Source: Ferrigenium straubiae
GTDB taxonomy: Bacteria; Pseudomonadota; Gammaproteobacteria; Burkholderiales; Gallionellaceae
Direction: 5' to 3'
Assembly (NCBI GenBank): GCA_019449655.1
Contig: JAHQXD010000003.1
Coordinates: 43,441 to 90,480 of the forward strand
Length of the DNA: 47,040 nt
The translations under genes were made by a program, and so were the position numbers. Within the stretch, counting starts at the first letter, position 1; every line of letters begins with the position of its first letter. This document shows, piece after piece, positions 7,357-15,008 of the stretch. The notes under the pieces were generated by a model that did not search any database, was not told the DNA's origin, and was given only the letters and a program-made list of their open reading frames with translations.

Positions 7357-9708
7357 ATGCTGCCATCCATCGAACAACGCCTCGCCACCGAAATTTCCGC
7401 AAAACCCGCCCAGGTCGCCGCCGCCGTCGCCCTGCTCGACGAGGGCGCGACCGTCCCGTTCATCGCCCGCTACCGCAAGGAAGCGACCGGCGGGCTTGAC
7501 GACACACAACTGCGCCTGCTTGAAGAGCGCCTGCGCTACCTGCGCGAGCTGGAGGAGCGGCGCGCGACGATCATCGCCTCGATCATCGAACAGAACAAGA
7601 TGACGCCGGAGCTACTGGACGCGATCAGCCACGCCGAGGACAAGACCCAGCTGGAGGACCTGTACCTGCCCTACAAGCCGAAACGCCGCACCAAGGCGCA
7701 GATCGCGCTGGAAGCCGGGTTGGAGCCGCTGGCCGATGCGCTGCTGGCCGACGCTATGCTGAACCCCGAAGAAGAAGCCGCCAAGTACCTGAAGCCTGCC
7801 TTCACCTCCGAGCAGGGCGACAACCCCGGCGTGCCGGACACCAAGGCGGCGCTGGAAGGTGCACGCTACATCCTGATGGAACGCTTCGCCGAAGATGCGC
7901 CGCTGTTGCAAGACCTGCGCGAATACCTGCAAACGCACGGCGTGGTCGAAGCCAAGGTCATCGAAGGCAAGGAAGAGGCCGCCGCGAAGTATGCCGATTA
8001 TTTCGACTACCACGAACCGATCTCCGCGATCCCGTCGCACCGTGCGCTGGCGCTGTTTCGCGGACGCCGCGAGGAGATGCTGAACGTATCCCTGCGCCTC
8101 GACAGCGAAGCGGAAAAACCCAGATGGGATGCGCCGCTCAACCCCTGCGAGGCGCGCATCGCCCAGCGCTTCGGCATCGTCAACCAGAGCCGCCCCGCCG
8201 ACAAGTGGCTGGCGGACACGGCGCGCTGGACCTGGCGCGTGAAGAGCTTCCTGCACCTGGAGAACGAGCTGATGGGAAGCTTGCGCGAACGCTCTGAAGC
8301 CGAGGCGATCAAGGTATTCGCGCGCAACCTGAAAGACCTGCTGCTCGCCGCCCCTGCCGGGCCACGCGCCACGATGGGGCTGGACCCCGGCATGCGTACC
8401 GGTGTGAAGGTGGCCGTCGTGGATGCAACAGGCAAGGTGGTGGACACTGCGGTGATCTACCCGCATCAGCCGCGCAACGATTGGGATGGCTCGCTGCACG
8501 CGCTGGCGAAGCTGGCCGAAAAACACCAGGTCGCGCTAATCTCCATCGGCAACGGCACCGCCTCGCGCGAGACCGACAAGCTGGCGCAGGATTTGATCAA
8601 GTTGCGCCCGGAACTGAAGCTCACCAGCATCGTGGTCTCGGAAGCGGGTGCGTCGGTGTATTCCGCCTCAGAGTTTGCCTCGCGCGAACTGCCCGACATG
8701 GACGTCAGCTTGCGCGGCGCGGTATCCATCGCGCGCCGCCTGCAAGACCCGCTCGCGGAACTGGTGAAGATCGATCCGAAATCCATCGGCGTCGGGCAGT
8801 ACCAGCACGACGTGGGGCAGTTCCAGCTGGCGCGTTCGCTGGATGCCGTGGTCGAGGACTGCGTCAATGCGGTGGGGGTGGACGTCAACACCGCCTCCGC
8901 CCCGTTGCTGGCGCGCGTGTCCGGCCTCTCAAGCAGTGTCGCGCAAAGCATCGTGACCTACCGCGATGCGCACGGCATGTTCACCTCGCGCGCGGCCCTG
9001 AAGGAAGTGCCGCGCCTCGGCGACAAGACCTTCGAGCAGGCGGCCGGCTTCCTGCGCGTCATGGGCGGCGACAACCCGCTCGACGCCTCGGCAGTGCATC
9101 CCGAATCCTACCCGCTGGTGAAGAAGATCCTTGCCGATATCAAGAAGAGCATCAAGGAAGTAATCGGCGACAGCAAACTGCTCAAGTCGCTCAACCCCGG
9201 CAAATATGCCGACGAACAATTCGGCGTGCCCACCATCACAGACATCCTGAGCGAACTGGAAAAGCCGGGACGCGATCCGCGCCCCGAGTTCACCACCGCC
9301 ACCTTCAGGGAAGGCGTCGAGGAGCTGAAAGACCTCAAGCCGGACATGATCCTCGAAGGCGTGGTCACCAACGTCGCGGCATTCGGTGCGTTTGTCGATA
9401 TCGGCGTGCATCAGGACGGGCTGGTGCATATCTCGGCGCTCTCCAACTCGTTCGTGAAGGACCCGCATACCGTCGTCAAGGCGGGGCAGGTGGTGAAGGT
9501 CAAGGTGCTGGAGGTGGACGAGAAGCGCAAGCGCATCGCGCTGTCGATGCGGCTGACTGACTGCGCCGCTCAGGGGAGCGGCAAGGGTGAGGCACAGCGG
9601 GATCGCGCAACCGATGCCAAACGCATGTCGCAGCACAAACGGCAGGAAGAGCGTCAGCCGGCACCGAGTGGCGCGATGGCGGCGGCATTTGCCAAATTCA
9701 AGAGATGA
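7357..9708 (+). CDS. tex: Tex-family transcription accessory / RNA-binding protein
   Basis: Tex is a cytosolic nucleic-acid-binding protein linked to transcription fidelity and stress tolerance. The 783-residue product has the complete family layout: an N-terminal helical region ([19 protein letters not shown] at about 30-50), a YqgF-like RNase H fold beginning [17 protein letters not shown] near residue 340, helix-hairpin-helix elements ([20 protein letters not shown] and [16 protein letters not shown]), and a C-terminal S1 domain ([20 protein letters not shown], about 665-735). A short basic tail follows. The ATG at 7357 gives the family N-terminus although no strong ribosome site is visible. 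It stands alone, 106 bases after the ATP-grasp gene. Confidence 0.97.
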   Translation: MLPSIEQRLATEISAKPAQVAAAVALLDEGATVPFIARYRKEATGGLDDTQLRLLEERLRYLRELEERRATIIASIIEQNKMTPELLDAISHAEDKTQLEDLYLPYKPKRRTKAQIALEAGLEPLADALLADAMLNPEEEAAKYLKPAFTSEQGDNPGVPDTKAALEGARYILMERFAEDAPLLQDLREYLQTHGVVEAKVIEGKEEAAAKYADYFDYHEPISAIPSHRALALFRGRREEMLNVSLRLDSEAEKPRWDAPLNPCEARIAQRFGIVNQSRPADKWLADTARWTWRVKSFLHLENELMGSLRERSEAEAIKVFARNLKDLLLAAPAGPRATMGLDPGMRTGVKVAVVDATGKVVDTAVIYPHQPRNDWDGSLHALAKLAEKHQVALISIGNGTASRETDKLAQDLIKLRPELKLTSIVVSEAGASVYSASEFASRELPDMDVSLRGAVSIARRLQDPLAELVKIDPKSIGVGQYQHDVGQFQLARSLDAVVEDCVNAVGVDVNTASAPLLARVSGLSSSVAQSIVTYRDAHGMFTSRAALKEVPRLGDKTFEQAAGFLRVMGGDNPLDASAVHPESYPLVKKILADIKKSIKEVIGDSKLLKSLNPGKYADEQFGVPTITDILSELEKPGRDPRPEFTTATFREGVEELKDLKPDMILEGVVTNVAAFGAFVDIGVHQDGLVHISALSNSFVKDPHTVVKAGQVVKVKVLEVDEKRKRIALSMRLTDCAAQGSGKGEAQRDRATDAKRMSQHKRQEERQPAPSGAMAAAFAKFKR

Positions 9709-9775
9709 TCCTGGCAGTTGCGCATTGAGAGGCACAGGCGCGGCGCACCCCGTTGAGCCGTTGCCGGAAGAAAGG

Positions 9776-9783
9776 TATAGAAT
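9776..9783 (+). promoter_or_regulatory. Candidate promoter of the PilZ-domain gene
   Basis: TATAGA at 9776-9781 stands 17 bases after TTGAGC at 9753-9758, a fair sigma-70 pair. It is about 45 bases before the start codon. The -10 context GGTATAGAAT is the same as that before usp. Confidence 0.45.
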
Positions 9784-9827
9784 ATCTCCGAGAACTTCGT
9801 ACTCACTAACCCGGCGGAAGGAACACC

Positions 9828-10712
9828 ATGAACCTCCAGTCCGTGCCTATCGAAGACATCCCCCTCGGCAAACCCCTGCCGTGGCGGCTCTATGACCGCA
9901 ACGGTTACATCGTGTTCGCGCGCGGAGAAATGGTAGCGAGCCGCGAGCAACTGGAGCGCCTGCTTGCCGATGGCCTGCTGCGCGACGCCGATGCGAAGCC
10001 GCAAGCCTACGAAACGGGCGACTGGACCGAGTTCGGCGAGCCCGCAACGGTCAGGGGCTTCCCGCCCCCCGGCATCAAGCCTCAGGTCGGGGAACACGTG
10101 CAGCTCCGCCTGATCGACCCGAAGCCGCAGCCTTACCACTCCGTCCACCTGATCGGCTACATCAGGAACCTCAGCATCGTGGTGACGCGGCCCATGAGCG
10201 CCGCCGCCCCCTTCATTCCGGTGGAGGGCAAGCCGGTGGAAGTGCGCATGGTGACCGGCAACAACATCCATGCGTTCCAGTCCTCGATCCAGCGCCTGTG
10301 CATCAGCCCCCTCAACTACATGCACCTCGACTTCCCCACCGAGGTGCGCGTGCAAAAGTTGCGCAAATCACCCTGGGTCAAGATGAGCCTCGGCGTCATC
10401 GTGACCGATGCACAGGGCGCCCACGAGGCCGCCCGCCTCGTCAACCTCAGCCCGGACGGCGCGCAGTTCCATGCGCCGCCCACGCTCGGCAAGCCCGGCG
10501 ATGCGTTGCGGGTTTCCTTCCATGTCGCGCTGGACGAACTGAAGACCACCCTGAACCTCGACGCGACCATCCTGCATGCGCAACAGGCTGCGCCGGAGGC
10601 GGGAAGCAACCTGCTGGAATACGGCGTCGCCTTCCGCGATGTCACCGCCGAGGATGCGCTCTGGCTGAAGGGGCTGGTCTACCGGCATATCGCCGATGGT
10701 TATCTGGCTTAG
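9828..10712 (+). CDS. PilZ-domain, YcgR-like flagellar brake protein
   Basis: The 294-residue cytosolic product has a YcgR-N-like beta-rich domain (about 75-170, from KPQVGEHVQLRLIDPKPQPY) and a C-terminal PilZ domain (about 180-290). The PilZ signature NLSPDGAQFH matches D/NxSxxG. The upstream basic motif lies around VQKLRKSPWVKMSLG and is less regular than the usual RxxxR, so cyclic-di-GMP binding is likely but not certain. Such proteins slow flagellar rotation or alter surface behaviour when cyclic-di-GMP rises. An extra N-terminal segment of about 70 residues (RLYDRNGYIVFARGE) precedes the canonical domains. No flagellar genes are in the window, so the output is inferred from family only. 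Confidence 0.75.
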   Translation: MNLQSVPIEDIPLGKPLPWRLYDRNGYIVFARGEMVASREQLERLLADGLLRDADAKPQAYETGDWTEFGEPATVRGFPPPGIKPQVGEHVQLRLIDPKPQPYHSVHLIGYIRNLSIVVTRPMSAAAPFIPVEGKPVEVRMVTGNNIHAFQSSIQRLCISPLNYMHLDFPTEVRVQKLRKSPWVKMSLGVIVTDAQGAHEAARLVNLSPDGAQFHAPPTLGKPGDALRVSFHVALDELKTTLNLDATILHAQQAAPEAGSNLLEYGVAFRDVTAEDALWLKGLVYRHIADGYLA

Positions 10713-10720
10713 CAACATCC

Positions 10721-10797
10721 GTTCGTGGTGAGCCTGTCGAACCACGAACAGCTTCCGGCAAGGCCGCTCACCCTTCGACAAGCTCAGGGCGAACGGC
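10721..10797. repeat. FDKLRANG/VRPELVEG-type palindromic repeat pair
   Basis: The left arm GTTCGTGGTGAGCCTGTCGA continues to ACCACGAAC (10721-10749) and is itself a palindrome. The right arm contains CCTTCGACAAGCTCAGGGCG then AACG (about 10770-10795). These are the two arms of a widespread proteobacterial interspersed repeat that, when translated, gives FDKLRANG or VRPELVEG. A second copy sits inside gluQ at 38625-38684. Here it lies just after the PilZ gene stop and may end that transcript. Confidence 0.85.
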
Positions 10798-10853
10798 GTA
10801 ATGAGTCATGTGATATTCATAATCCCCACTGACATCAATGAGGAGGTTAAATC

Positions 10854-11354
10854 ATGATCCGCAACCCGATCGACATCGCCAGCCGCACCAGCCCGGAACT
10901 ATCCCGGCTCATCGAAAGCATCGTCAACCAGCTCGACTCCGACGAGCCGGTGACGCTCGCCGCGGTCCGCTCGTTCATCGAGCATGATCTGCCCGCCGAG
11001 ATCAGCGAAAGCGAACACCTGCACCGCTTCGACACGGGCGAATCGCTCGTCGACGAACTGGATGCGCTGATCGACGGCTTCGGGGAGTCGGCCGCGGCCA
11101 TCGACTTCGTCTCGGCCTTCGCCAGCGAGCCGCTCTCACGGGCGATCGAGGCCGTCGTGGGCGACGAAAACCGCGAAAACCCGCCCACCCTCGCAACGGT
11201 CAGGGAAGCGCTGCTCGACGGACTGGCCGCTCGTCTGGTCGGCGACGGCACCCTGGAAGAGGAGGAGGCCGAAATGCTGATGCCGGAGATCGAGGAACTG
11301 ATTGAACGTTCCGGCAGCGATGCGCTGGCGGAGGAGTTTGTGCGCTACGAGTAG
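10854..11354 (+). CDS. Acidic hypothetical protein made of two diverged repeats
   Basis: I do not recognise the family. The 166-residue product is strongly acidic, with no signal peptide or membrane segment. Residues about 8-86 and 87-163 align as an internal duplication: PELSRLIESIV with EPLSRAIEAVV, EPVTLAAVRSFI with PPTLATVREAL, and DELDALIDGFGESAAAIDFV with PEIEELIERSGSDALAEEFV. Each unit looks like three or four helices. AGGAGG eight bases upstream supports the ATG at 10854. It stands between the repeat at 10721 and the convergent DUF3820 gene. Function is unknown; a helical scaffold or binding protein is only a guess. Confidence 0.75.
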   Translation: MIRNPIDIASRTSPELSRLIESIVNQLDSDEPVTLAAVRSFIEHDLPAEISESEHLHRFDTGESLVDELDALIDGFGESAAAIDFVSAFASEPLSRAIEAVVGDENRENPPTLATVREALLDGLAARLVGDGTLEEEEAEMLMPEIEELIERSGSDALAEEFVRYE

Positions 11355-11369
11355 CGCAGCGGCGATGGC

Positions 11370-11594
11370 TCACCGCTTGCGCAACGGATCGAGCAGCGAT
11401 GACAGGCCGTTGTGGTCCAGTTCCTGCATCAGCGCAAGCAACCGGCCGATCTCGCCGGGCGGGAAACCCTTGCGCGCAAACCAGTTGAGATACTGGCCGG
11501 GCAGATCGGCGATCAGGCGGCCCTTGTATTTGCCGTAAGGCATCGCGCGGGTAACCAGCAATTCCAGGTGTTCGTGGTTCATTTCCATAGCCAT
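11370..11594 (-). CDS. DUF3820 family protein
   Basis: This small cytosolic protein of about 74 residues carries the DUF3820 signature MPYGKYKGRLIADLPGQYLN followed by WFARKGFPPGEIGRLL. The Pfam name for the family is putative quorum-sensing-regulated virulence factor, but its biochemical role is not established. Three in-frame ATG codons (11594, 11588, 11582) are all possible starts and none has a strong ribosome site; the longest of these is given. A longer upstream frame is not credible because it runs into the yihY-like gene. That gene lies 16 bases upstream on the same strand, so the two may share a transcript. Confidence 0.75.
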   Translation of the reverse strand: MAMEMNHEHLELLVTRAMPYGKYKGRLIADLPGQYLNWFARKGFPPGEIGRLLALMQELDHNGLSSLLDPLRKR

Positions 11595-11610
11595 TCTAAA
11601 GCGTACTGAT

Positions 11611-12516
11611 TCACCTGTCTTTGGCGCGCATGCGCATCTCCAGTGTCGTGGCCTCGCCGACTTCGATATTTTCGTATTCCGCAATCACCTGTGCCCCCAG
11701 CAACAGCAGCGCGGCAGCCAGTTCCAGGCTGATCAGCACGACGATAGCTGTGGTCAGAGAACCGTACACCACACTCACTTGCGACAGCGTGCCGAAATAC
11801 CAGCGCAGCGCGAAGCGGACCACCTCCCACAGCAAGGCCGCCGTGGCGCCGCCGATCAGCGCGTGATGCACCGACAGCCTGCCGACCGGCATGAAGTAAT
11901 AGATCGCGGAGATGAGCAGGATTTCCCCGATGAGGCCGACGCCGTAGATCATCAAGTGCGAGAAGCCGGTCAGCGACCAGCTATGCCCCAGCAGGGTAAT
12001 ACTCTCGGTACCCATCGCCACCAGATCGGCGATCACGATTGCCCCCACGAACAGCATCGTGCTGATAAAAACGATGTATCCGAAGGGCAGCAGCAGGGAA
12101 ACGAGGAAGTGCCGCCTGCGCTTCTGCACGCGGTGCCGGAAAATCACCGAAATCGCCCTCTCCAGCACCTTGAAGCCCAGCGAGCTGAAAAGCAGCATCG
12201 TGATCAGCAGAACCCAGCCGATCACCGCGCGATGATCGAGGAACGCCTTCAGCTCCCCCACCACCGCCCTGCCTTCACCCGGCGCCATGTATTCCAGCGC
12301 CCGGCGCAACGTTGCCAGCAGCACCTCCTGATCGATCACGTGCGACAGCGCGATCACCATGAGGATGAGCAGCGGCACGATGGAAAGCAACGCATAGTAG
12401 GCCACAGCGCCCGCAAGCAGCAGGCCCTGGTTCGCCCGGAACGCCTTCAGAACCTGAAGTGCGAAGTCGACGGGGCTTCTCAGGACATGCAGGGTACGCG
12501 GGCTGATGAGTTCCAT
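11611..12516 (-). CDS. YihY/BrkB family inner-membrane protein
   Basis: This 301-residue polytopic membrane protein belongs to the YihY/virulence factor BrkB family, whose function is not settled (it was once proposed to be an RNase BN). The family core is clear: FRANQGLLLAGAVAYYALLS near the N-terminus opens the first membrane segment, and further hydrophobic segments occur around LLITMLLFSSLGF, FGYIVFISTMLFVGAIVIAD, LISAIYYFMPVG and VVYGSLTTAIVVLISLELAA. About six segments are expected. The start at 12516 (MELISPRTL) is preferred; an in-frame start at 12579 would add 21 atypical residues. It is followed by the DUF3820 gene on the same strand. Confidence 0.88.
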   Translation of the reverse strand: MELISPRTLHVLRSPVDFALQVLKAFRANQGLLLAGAVAYYALLSIVPLLILMVIALSHVIDQEVLLATLRRALEYMAPGEGRAVVGELKAFLDHRAVIGWVLLITMLLFSSLGFKVLERAISVIFRHRVQKRRRHFLVSLLLPFGYIVFISTMLFVGAIVIADLVAMGTESITLLGHSWSLTGFSHLMIYGVGLIGEILLISAIYYFMPVGRLSVHHALIGGATAALLWEVVRFALRWYFGTLSQVSVVYGSLTTAIVVLISLELAAALLLLGAQVIAEYENIEVGEATTLEMRMRAKDR

Positions 12517-12770
12517 GGGCGGCCGGCAATCAGCAGGCGGCGGGCTTGCAGCCGGAATGCATCGCCGCACATCGACCATGAAAAGGACGAGGCACCATCA
12601 TTCTCAACATCCGATTCCCTCCGTCCATAAAGAAAGGGGCTTAAAGCACCCGGGCAAAACGGCAGATAAAAATTGAGCTTCGTCCATTTTATCTCACCGC
12701 CCTCTTCGCCTATGAATATCTACATAGTTGACCCCATAAAAATTACGTCCCTGCTCCATAGAAGACCCAA

Positions 12771-12798
12771 TTGTCTTTTGCGGCCATAGTGGTATACA
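12771..12798 (+). promoter_or_regulatory. Candidate sigma-70 promoter of the Yip1 gene
   Basis: TTGTCT (12771-12776) and TATACA (12793-12798) are separated by 16 bases, 37 bases before the Yip1 start codon. The surrounding DNA is AT-rich relative to the genes. Confidence 0.5.
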
Positions 12799-12834
12799 TA
12801 TCCGACCGAAACCATCCAGGCAAGGAGGTTTACC

Positions 12835-13410
12835 ATGGCACAGTTCCATTTACCCCATATGCCCCATTGGGCGGCGTGGGATGCATTCACCCACACCCAC
12901 ATGTCGGCGTTGAAGCTGTTTTTGCTCTATGCAGTGCCGCTGTCTCTCGTCCCGCCGGCAATGATCTATTACGCCGGTGTCACGTACCATGCGGGTTTGT
13001 TGCCGGAGTTGAGCGTCATGCAGTTGCAGACCATCGGCATCCTGTTCTACCTCTCCGAACTGATGATGACCTTCGTGGTCGCATACGTCATTCAACAGTT
13101 GGGCGAGTGGGTGGGTGTAAAACCCGGCTTCGACGATGCCTACAAGCTGACGGTAGTGATACCGACGCCGTTATGGCTCGCGCCGCTGTTCATGTTCATC
13201 CCCAGCTTCATGCTCAACCTCACGGCAGGCGCGGCGGCCTTGATCCTCTCCGGCATGCTGATTTTCTACAGCGTACCGTCGATCCTCAAGGTCGAGGAAA
13301 AAGGCCACGCCGTACTGCTGTCAGGCTCCATCTTGGCGGCCGGCATGGTGGCGTGGGCCGGGATGATGTATCTGACGCTGCTCTTCTGGAGCTTTGGAGC
13401 TTCTTTCTAA
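12835..13410 (+). CDS. Yip1-family membrane protein
   Basis: This 191-residue protein has a short cytosolic N-terminus followed by about five hydrophobic segments (LKLFLLYAVPLSLVPPAMIY, IGILFYLSELMMTFVVAYVI, LAPLFMFIPSFMLNL, AAALILSGMLIFYSVPSILK, GSILAAGMVAWAGMMYLTLL), the pattern of bacterial Yip1 (DUF1282) proteins. Family members are inner-membrane proteins of unknown function. The N-terminus is rich in His and Trp (HLPHMPHWAAWDAFTHTHMS), which is unusual and might bind a metal. AAGGAGG is well placed before the ATG. It has its own candidate promoter and converges on alanine dehydrogenase. Confidence 0.82.
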   Translation: MAQFHLPHMPHWAAWDAFTHTHMSALKLFLLYAVPLSLVPPAMIYYAGVTYHAGLLPELSVMQLQTIGILFYLSELMMTFVVAYVIQQLGEWVGVKPGFDDAYKLTVVIPTPLWLAPLFMFIPSFMLNLTAGAAALILSGMLIFYSVPSILKVEEKGHAVLLSGSILAAGMVAWAGMMYLTLLFWSFGASF

Positions 13411-13442
13411 CCTGTTGCCCTGAACAGGACTAACGGGAAAAC

Positions 13443-13460
13443 GCAGCCTTATCAGGCTGC
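13443..13460 (-). terminator. Hairpin serving as candidate terminator of ald
   Basis: GCAGCCT and AGGCTGC pair around a TATC loop. Read on the minus strand it is followed by GTTTTCCCG, a short T-rich tail, 54 bases after the ald stop. It lies between convergent genes. Confidence 0.5.
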
Positions 13461-13513
13461 ATGGCGGGGAAGGCGGAAGTCTTCCTCGCTTTCGTTTGCG
13501 CTGAAGGCTTGAG

Positions 13514-14629
13514 TCAATCGACCACGGATTCCGCCGGGTGATACTCCAGCCCGAATGCCTCGGCAACCTTGCGGTGCGTCACCTTGCCGCCGATGATGTT
13601 GAGGCCGTTGAGCAGGGCGGGGGATTCCCGGAGCGCCTCGCGCCAGCCCTTGTTCGCCAGTTGCAGTACATAAGGCAGGGTTGCGTTGGTCAGCGCCAGC
13701 GTCGAGGTGATGGGCACGCCGCCGGGCATGTTGGCGACGCCGTAGTGGATGACGCCGTCGACGATGAAGGTGGGGTTCTCGTGCGTGGTGGGGTGCATGG
13801 TCTCGACGCAGCCGCCCTGATCGATGGAGACATCGACGATCACCGCGCCCTTGCGCATCGTCCTGAGGTCTTCGCGGCGGATCAGCCTGGGCGCGACGGC
13901 GCCGGGGATCAGCACCGCGCCGATCACAAGGTCGGCGCCGGCGATCCACTCCAGCAGGTTGTGCCGGTCGGAGAAGATCAGCTGTACGTTCGCGGGCATC
14001 ACGTCGCTGAGGTAGCGCAGCCGCTCCAGCGATACGTCGAGCAGGGTGACGCTCGCACCGAACCCGGCGGCCATCTTCGCCGCATTCACGCCGACCACGC
14101 CGCCGCCGAGGACCACCACCTTCGCGGGCGCCACGCCGGGCACGCCGCCGAGCAGGATGCCGCGACCGCCGTAGAGTTTCTCCAGGTACTTCGCGCCCTC
14201 CTGCACCGCCATGCGCCCGGCCACCTCGGACATCGGCGTCAGGAGCGGCAGTTCGCGCGAGGGCAGCTCGACGGTCTCATAGGCGATGCACACCGCACCG
14301 GAAGCCAGGTGCGCGCGGGTCAACTGTTCGTTTGCGGCGAAATGGAAGTAGGTGAAGATGGCCTGGCCGGGCCGGATATGCGTCCATTCCGGCTCGATCG
14401 GCTCCTTCACCTTCACGATCAGGTCGGACGCCGCCCAGACCGCGTCGGCGTCCGGCGCGATCTGGGCGCCCGCGGCAGCGTATTGCTCGTCTCCGAAGCC
14501 GCTGCCCAGCCCCGCGCCCGTTTCGACGATGACGGCATGTCCCGCCGCCACGAGCGCCTCGGCCCCCGCCGGTACCAGCGCGACGCGGTTTTCGTTGGTC
14601 TTGATTTCCTTCGGTATGCCTATTTTCAT
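13514..14629 (-). CDS. ald: Alanine dehydrogenase
   Basis: This cytosolic enzyme interconverts L-alanine and pyruvate plus ammonia with NAD. The 371-residue product is full length. It opens with [20 protein letters not shown], the family signature, has the substrate-site segment [14 protein letters not shown] with the catalytic His near residue 96, and the Rossmann motif [19 protein letters not shown] near residue 170-190. The C-terminal part contains the conserved [20 protein letters not shown]. Its promoter region contains the CAGATTA inverted repeat at 14664-14735. It may supply or drain alanine nitrogen; nothing in the neighbourhood points to a specific pathway. Confidence 0.96.
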   Translation of the reverse strand: MKIGIPKEIKTNENRVALVPAGAEALVAAGHAVIVETGAGLGSGFGDEQYAAAGAQIAPDADAVWAASDLIVKVKEPIEPEWTHIRPGQAIFTYFHFAANEQLTRAHLASGAVCIAYETVELPSRELPLLTPMSEVAGRMAVQEGAKYLEKLYGGRGILLGGVPGVAPAKVVVLGGGVVGVNAAKMAAGFGASVTLLDVSLERLRYLSDVMPANVQLIFSDRHNLLEWIAGADLVIGAVLIPGAVAPRLIRREDLRTMRKGAVIVDVSIDQGGCVETMHPTTHENPTFIVDGVIHYGVANMPGGVPITSTLALTNATLPYVLQLANKGWREALRESPALLNGLNIIGGKVTHRKVAEAFGLEYHPAESVVD

Positions 14630-14663
14630 GGATGCCCCTATTCCAAAAAACCACTTGTCCGCA

Positions 14664-14735
14664 GATTACACAGATTAGCGCAGATTAAACAACCGGCGAC
14701 AAAAGCGAATTGATAATCTGTTTAATCTGCGGATC
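14664..14735. repeat. Inverted repeat built from CAGATTA units
   Basis: CAGATTACACAGATTAGCGC then AGATTAAAC lies on one side, and AATCTGTTTAATCTGCGG on the other, separated by about 30 bases. Each arm is a short tandem array with a spacing of about 10 bases, and the arms are inverted copies. It sits between the ald start and the truncated archease, and could mark the breakpoint that removed the archease 3' part. Confidence 0.75.
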
Positions 14736-14904
14736 AAACTGTTTTTCCTGCCAGCATCTCCCGGTCCACCTGTTTCGCGGACCAGTGCAGCGCGGCTGCG
14801 ATCACCGCCGCCCGCTCAAAAGCCTCCACCGGCGTTGTGCCAAAACCGCACACGCCGATGTCGGCTTGATGGGGGAAGTGTTCCCAGCGGGCAGTAGCGG
14901 TCAT
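14734..14904 (-). pseudogene. Truncated archease
   Basis: The 56-residue frame begins MTATARWEHFPHQADIGVCG and continues GFGTTPVEAFERAA, a clear archease N-terminus (the WEHFPHxADIG motif includes the conserved metal-binding Asp). Archease is normally about 140 residues and activates the RNA ligase RtcB. Here similarity ends after the first helix and the frame stops beside the CAGATTA repeat. The C-terminal metal-ligand region is absent, and no rtcB gene is in the window. It is therefore most likely a dead fragment. A longer in-frame start at 14949 is possible but adds atypical residues. Confidence 0.65.
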
Positions 14905-15008
14905 GCGTCGACTCTCCTTCCGTGAAAACGGTTTTGATTCTGCTCCCATTTACCCCGCGCGACAACGTGCTAGAGTATGCCGCCTGCAACGCATGAAGGA
15001 CGCCGCTC

